Notes under the pieces: generated by a model
The model's input: only the letters and a program-made list of their open reading frames with translations
The model's database searches: none
What the model was told of the DNA's origin: nothing
Program-made: the position numbers and the translations under genes
Source: Flavobacterium sp.
GTDB taxonomy: Bacteria; Bacteroidota; Bacteroidia; Flavobacteriales; Flavobacteriaceae
Direction: 5' to 3'
DNA: 8,846 bases
NCBI GenBank assembly: GCA_024709705.1
Contig: JANJWE010000131.1
Coordinates: 1 to 8,846, forward strand
Shown here: positions 6,313 to 8,846 of the stretch, piece by piece
How positions within the stretch are numbered: the first letter of the stretch is position 1
How the letters are laid out: every line of letters begins with the position of its first letter

Positions 6313-8397
6313 TTGAAATTAAAATATCCAATTTTCTTGTATGCTTTTAGTTTGTTAAACCTATTACCTGTTTTACAAGCACAAACTTCTAAAGACACTA
6401 CTGCTCTCTCTGAAGTAATTATTTCAGCCTCACCTACTTCTAATACGCTTCTTAAGTCGGCTTCATCCATCTCAATTATTAATTCAAAAGCTCTTGAAAA
6501 TGGAGATGGGGTACTACTAACGCCAATTTTAAATAGAATTCCGGGAATTCAAATGCAACAAGGAGCCCTTAATACCAATCGGATTACAATTCGAGGAATT
6601 GGAGCCCGAACGCCTTTTGGCACAACCAAGATTAAAATTTATTTTGATGAAATCCCTTTAACTACAGCCGAAGGCGAGTCGGTTTTGGAAGAAATAGAGA
6701 TTGCTTCATTAGCCAAAATAGAAATAAACAAAGGTCCTAATACAACCAGTTTTGGTGCCGGATTAGGTGGTGTAATCAACTTGTATAGTCAGGAAGGCAG
6801 TACAAAACCCACTTCAGGCACATGGAATTCAACTTGGGGTAATTTTGGTTTACAAAAACATTCGCTCACGGGTTCATTGAATTTAAATAAATTGAATTTA
6901 TTTACCAATTATTCCGAATTGCAGAGTGACGGATTCCGGGAAAATAGTCGTTACAAGCGACAAACTTTTCATGTAAGAGGAGAAACCTATTTGAATGAAA
7001 AAAATAAGTTCAATTTTCTGGGAATAGCAACCCGATTGTTAGCTTTTATACCAAGTTCGTTAAATGCTATCGATTTTGAAAATAATCCCGAAAAAGCAGC
7101 TTCCAATTGGAATGCAGCAAAAGGGTATGAATCCTATGATAAAATTATTTTGGGACTTGGACACGAATTATTACTCCATTCAAAATGGAAATGGAGCAAT
7201 AGTTTGTTTACAACTATTAAATCGGGTTATGAAGCCAGACCTTTTGATATTTTAGATGATGTACTCTTTTCATATGGCCTTCGAAGTAAATTAAAATATT
7301 CTGAAACGCTTTTAAACATACCTTTTGTAATGAGTTTGGGAACTGAACTAATGAAAGAAAATTACCAAAATTCATTATTTGAAAACCTGTATCTCAATAA
7401 TCCACAAACAGGAAGTGTTGAAGGTGAAAGATTTAACAGCACCGAACAAAACCGAAACTACGCAAACTACTTCTTTCAATTAGATGCACAAATTGCACGA
7501 AAACTTCACATGGAAACCGGTTTAGCTCTAAACTACACCCAATACAAACAACAAAATACATTCAATACCCCAAAAGCTCCCTATGAAGAATACAGATTTG
7601 AACCTTTACTTTTACCACGATTGGGACTAACTTATAAACTTGCTGAAAGAACAAGTTTGTATACTTCAATAAGTAAAGGATTTTCTATGCCTGCTGTTGC
7701 CGAAACTTTAACCCCTGAAGGAAACTTAAATGCTTCTTTAGTTCCCGAAATTGGAATAAATTATGAAGTGGGTTTCAAAAGTGAATTTTTCGATAAAAAA
7801 GGATATTTCGAATGGGCCATTTATCAAACCTATATTCAAAATTTGTTGGTAGCACAACGTACCGCAGAAGATCAATATGTAGGACGAAATGTTGGAAAAA
7901 CCAGACATATGGGTATAGAAATGCAGCTAAACTATAGGATTTATTCAACTGAAAAACTCAGCATTTCTTCATTTACATCTTCACACTGGATTAAAGCTAA
8001 ATTTAGAGACTTTCTGGATAACGATATAGACTATTCAGGTAAAACATTACCCGGAATTCCGGAATTACATTTTAATTTGGGTTGGGAAATTTCGTTACTG
8101 GGAAAATTACAATTTACCAATTCATTTAGTTATACTGATTCTATGTTTTTGAATGATGCCAATACTTTATCAACCCAATCGTTCCGACTAGTAGACTGTA
8201 AAATAGATTATACCGTAAATGTATTAGAAGTTTTAAATTTAAAATTATATGCCGGATTGCAAAATTTATTAAATGAAAGATACGCCGCAAGCCTTTTACC
8301 TAATGCAGTAGGATTTGGCAACCAACTCCCAAGGTATTTTTATCCCGGCACCCCTTTTAATTATTATGGAGGGGTTCAGTTGGTATATAGTTTTTAA
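6313..8397 (+). CDS. TonB-dependent outer membrane receptor, PqqU/YncD-like
   Basis: The 694-residue product has a signal peptide (1-23, ending LQA before QTSKD), a possible TonB box near 31-38 (ALSEVIIS), a plug domain at about 33-158 and a beta-barrel ending in the terminal phenylalanine F694 expected of outer membrane proteins. The plug shows IRGIGARTPFG (93-103), IYFDEIP (109-115), EINKGPNTTSFGAG (137-150) and GGVINL. Blocks at 91-121, VGKTRHMG at 527-534 and QNLLNERY at 650-657 recall E. coli YncD/PqqU, the PQQ uptake receptor of similar length, where I remember RGFGSRSTYG, GKTRRQG and DNLFDKEY at the same places. Many siderophore receptors share such patterns, so substrate assignment stays tentative. 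No ATG occurs in frame between the preceding region and the signal peptide; TTG at 6313 gives a correct signal sequence. It has no SusD partner, arguing against a Sus-type glycan system. It faces a cytochrome c gene 3 nt away. Confidence 0.85.
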   Translation: MKLKYPIFLYAFSLLNLLPVLQAQTSKDTTALSEVIISASPTSNTLLKSASSISIINSKALENGDGVLLTPILNRIPGIQMQQGALNTNRITIRGIGARTPFGTTKIKIYFDEIPLTTAEGESVLEEIEIASLAKIEINKGPNTTSFGAGLGGVINLYSQEGSTKPTSGTWNSTWGNFGLQKHSLTGSLNLNKLNLFTNYSELQSDGFRENSRYKRQTFHVRGETYLNEKNKFNFLGIATRLLAFIPSSLNAIDFENNPEKAASNWNAAKGYESYDKIILGLGHELLLHSKWKWSNSLFTTIKSGYEARPFDILDDVLFSYGLRSKLKYSETLLNIPFVMSLGTELMKENYQNSLFENLYLNNPQTGSVEGERFNSTEQNRNYANYFFQLDAQIARKLHMETGLALNYTQYKQQNTFNTPKAPYEEYRFEPLLLPRLGLTYKLAERTSLYTSISKGFSMPAVAETLTPEGNLNASLVPEIGINYEVGFKSEFFDKKGYFEWAIYQTYIQNLLVAQRTAEDQYVGRNVGKTRHMGIEMQLNYRIYSTEKLSISSFTSSHWIKAKFRDFLDNDIDYSGKTLPGIPELHFNLGWEISLLGKLQFTNSFSYTDSMFLNDANTLSTQSFRLVDCKIDYTVNVLEVLNLKLYAGLQNLLNERYAASLLPNAVGFGNQLPRYFYPGTPFNYYGGVQLVYSF

Positions 8398-8400
8398 AAC

Positions 8401-8826
8401 TTACTTTTTTATACTTCTTACCTCTTCGAGGGTTACTGGTGTTTTTTGTTTATTACTCCAAGAATTCATGATATAATTCATAACATCGGCAACCTCTTCA
8501 TCGGTTAAGCCCATAGCAGTCATGGTACCGTTGTAGCGAACTCCATTTACCTGAATAGAACCGCTTTGACCGTATTTAACCGCATGAATACTTTCTTTCC
8601 GTTTTTCTTTTAGCCAATTAGAATTGTCTAAAGGAGGAACAACACCCGGGTTTCCTTTTCCGTTTGCCAAATGACATTGAATACAAAAATCAGTGTAAAT
8701 TTCTTTGCCTCTAACAATACTTTGTTGCAATACATTGTTTTGGTCTTTAGAAATATACTCTGAACTCGTTTTAAAGTTAAAATTCAAAAAAAACAGAAAT
8801 AGTAGCGAAAAAATAGATTTTCCCAT
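8401..8826 (-). CDS. Small periplasmic c-type cytochrome (class I)
   Basis: The 141-residue product begins with a hydrophobic signal segment (about 1-20), so it should be exported to the periplasm. A single haem c site, CIQCH at 48-52, gives C48, C51 and H52. The sixth ligand is probably M102 in YNGTM (98-102), judged from related cytochromes with a YxGxMP motif; M105 is an alternative. VPPLDNSNWL (63-72) and LTDEEVADVMNYI (107-119) are typical of small cytochromes that take electrons from periplasmic dehydrogenases, often PQQ-dependent sugar or alcohol dehydrogenases. The SGSIQVNGVRYNGTM block fits that group. By inference it passes electrons to the respiratory chain. Its ATG overlaps by one base the stop codon of a minus-strand frame entering from the right edge (TAATG), which suggests it is the downstream gene of an operon. 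It ends 3 nt from the end of the convergent TonB receptor gene. Confidence 0.88.
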   Translation of the reverse strand: MGKSIFSLLFLFFLNFNFKTSSEYISKDQNNVLQQSIVRGKEIYTDFCIQCHLANGKGNPGVVPPLDNSNWLKEKRKESIHAVKYGQSGSIQVNGVRYNGTMTAMGLTDEEVADVMNYIMNSWSNKQKTPVTLEEVRSIKK

Positions 8827-8846
8827 TACAACTTTGGTACAATTTT
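8826..8846 (-). CDS. Possible 3' end of an upstream gene coupled to the cytochrome gene
   Basis: Reading the minus strand from the right edge gives the codons for KIVPKL and then TAA at 8828-8826, whose last base is the first base of the cytochrome ATG. Six codons cannot prove a gene, but a TAATG junction is a common arrangement within bacterial operons, and I see no TAnnTTTG promoter for the cytochrome in the 20 nt available. The identity is unknown; a periplasmic dehydrogenase would fit the cytochrome. Confidence 0.35.
   Translation of the reverse strand, partial: KIVPKL

Noticed and set aside
6261..6470. A 69-codon minus-strand frame covering the divergent intergenic region and the receptor signal peptide.
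   Set aside because: It overlaps the receptor start and plug antisense, and no family resemblance is visible.
7064..7255. A 63-codon plus-strand frame inside the TonB receptor.
   Set aside because: It lies in an alternative frame of the beta-barrel region with no independent start signal.
6313..8397. SusC/SusD-type glycan uptake locus.
   Set aside because: The receptor is about 700 residues rather than about 1000, shows no N-terminal carboxypeptidase-like extension, and there is no SusD-like lipoprotein beside it.
8389..8410. Rho-independent terminator for the TonB receptor.
   Set aside because: The palindrome has a one-base loop and almost only A-T pairs, so it is too weak to call a terminator; it is kept only as an observation.

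Overview
The window looks like part of a Flavobacteriaceae (Bacteroidota) chromosome. It is A+T-rich. It holds a gldI-type gliding lipoprotein gene and the end of a secreted nuclease with a type IX secretion (T9SS) sorting tail. Start regions lack clear Shine-Dalgarno sequences, and at least one good TAnnTTTG -7 box of the Bacteroidota type is present. All protein-coding space reads as ordinary chromosome; I see no insertion sequence, CRISPR array, tRNA, rRNA or prophage signal.

Layout, left to right. (1) Positions 3-479 are the 3' end of an extracellular endonuclease I-like gene, closed by a rho-independent terminator. (2) Positions 611-4341 are a tight plus-strand cluster: an NrnA-like DHH phosphoesterase, GldI, and two paralogous cyclophilin-FKBP double-domain prolyl isomerases, one a lipoprotein and one soluble periplasmic. 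Gaps between these genes are 1-5 nt, so they very probably form one operon, which ends at a symmetric terminator at 4351-4380. (3) On the minus strand, a MATE efflux transporter (4803-6191) is followed, with an 11-nt overlap, by a small unrecognised protein (4379-4813); the same symmetric hairpin can stop this unit. (4) From the divergent intergenic region at 6192-6312, a TonB-dependent receptor runs rightward from a TTG start (6313-8397). It meets, tail to tail with a 3-nt gap, a small periplasmic c-type cytochrome gene (8401-8826). The cytochrome start codon overlaps the stop of a minus-strand reading frame that enters from beyond the right edge.

How they may work together. The gldI cluster looks like a periplasmic/outer-membrane folding module: three prolyl isomerase proteins (five PPIase domains) next to a machinery (gliding/T9SS) that exports large surface proteins. 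The receptor-cytochrome pair is the most suggestive part. The receptor resembles the PqqU (YncD) type of TonB receptor in several blocks, and the cytochrome is of the kind that often accompanies periplasmic PQQ-dependent dehydrogenases. A PQQ-salvage plus dehydrogenase locus extending past the right edge is a testable hypothesis. I found no clear wholly new system; the points most worth following are this locus, the double CyP-FKBP paralogues, and the degenerate FKBP site of GldI.
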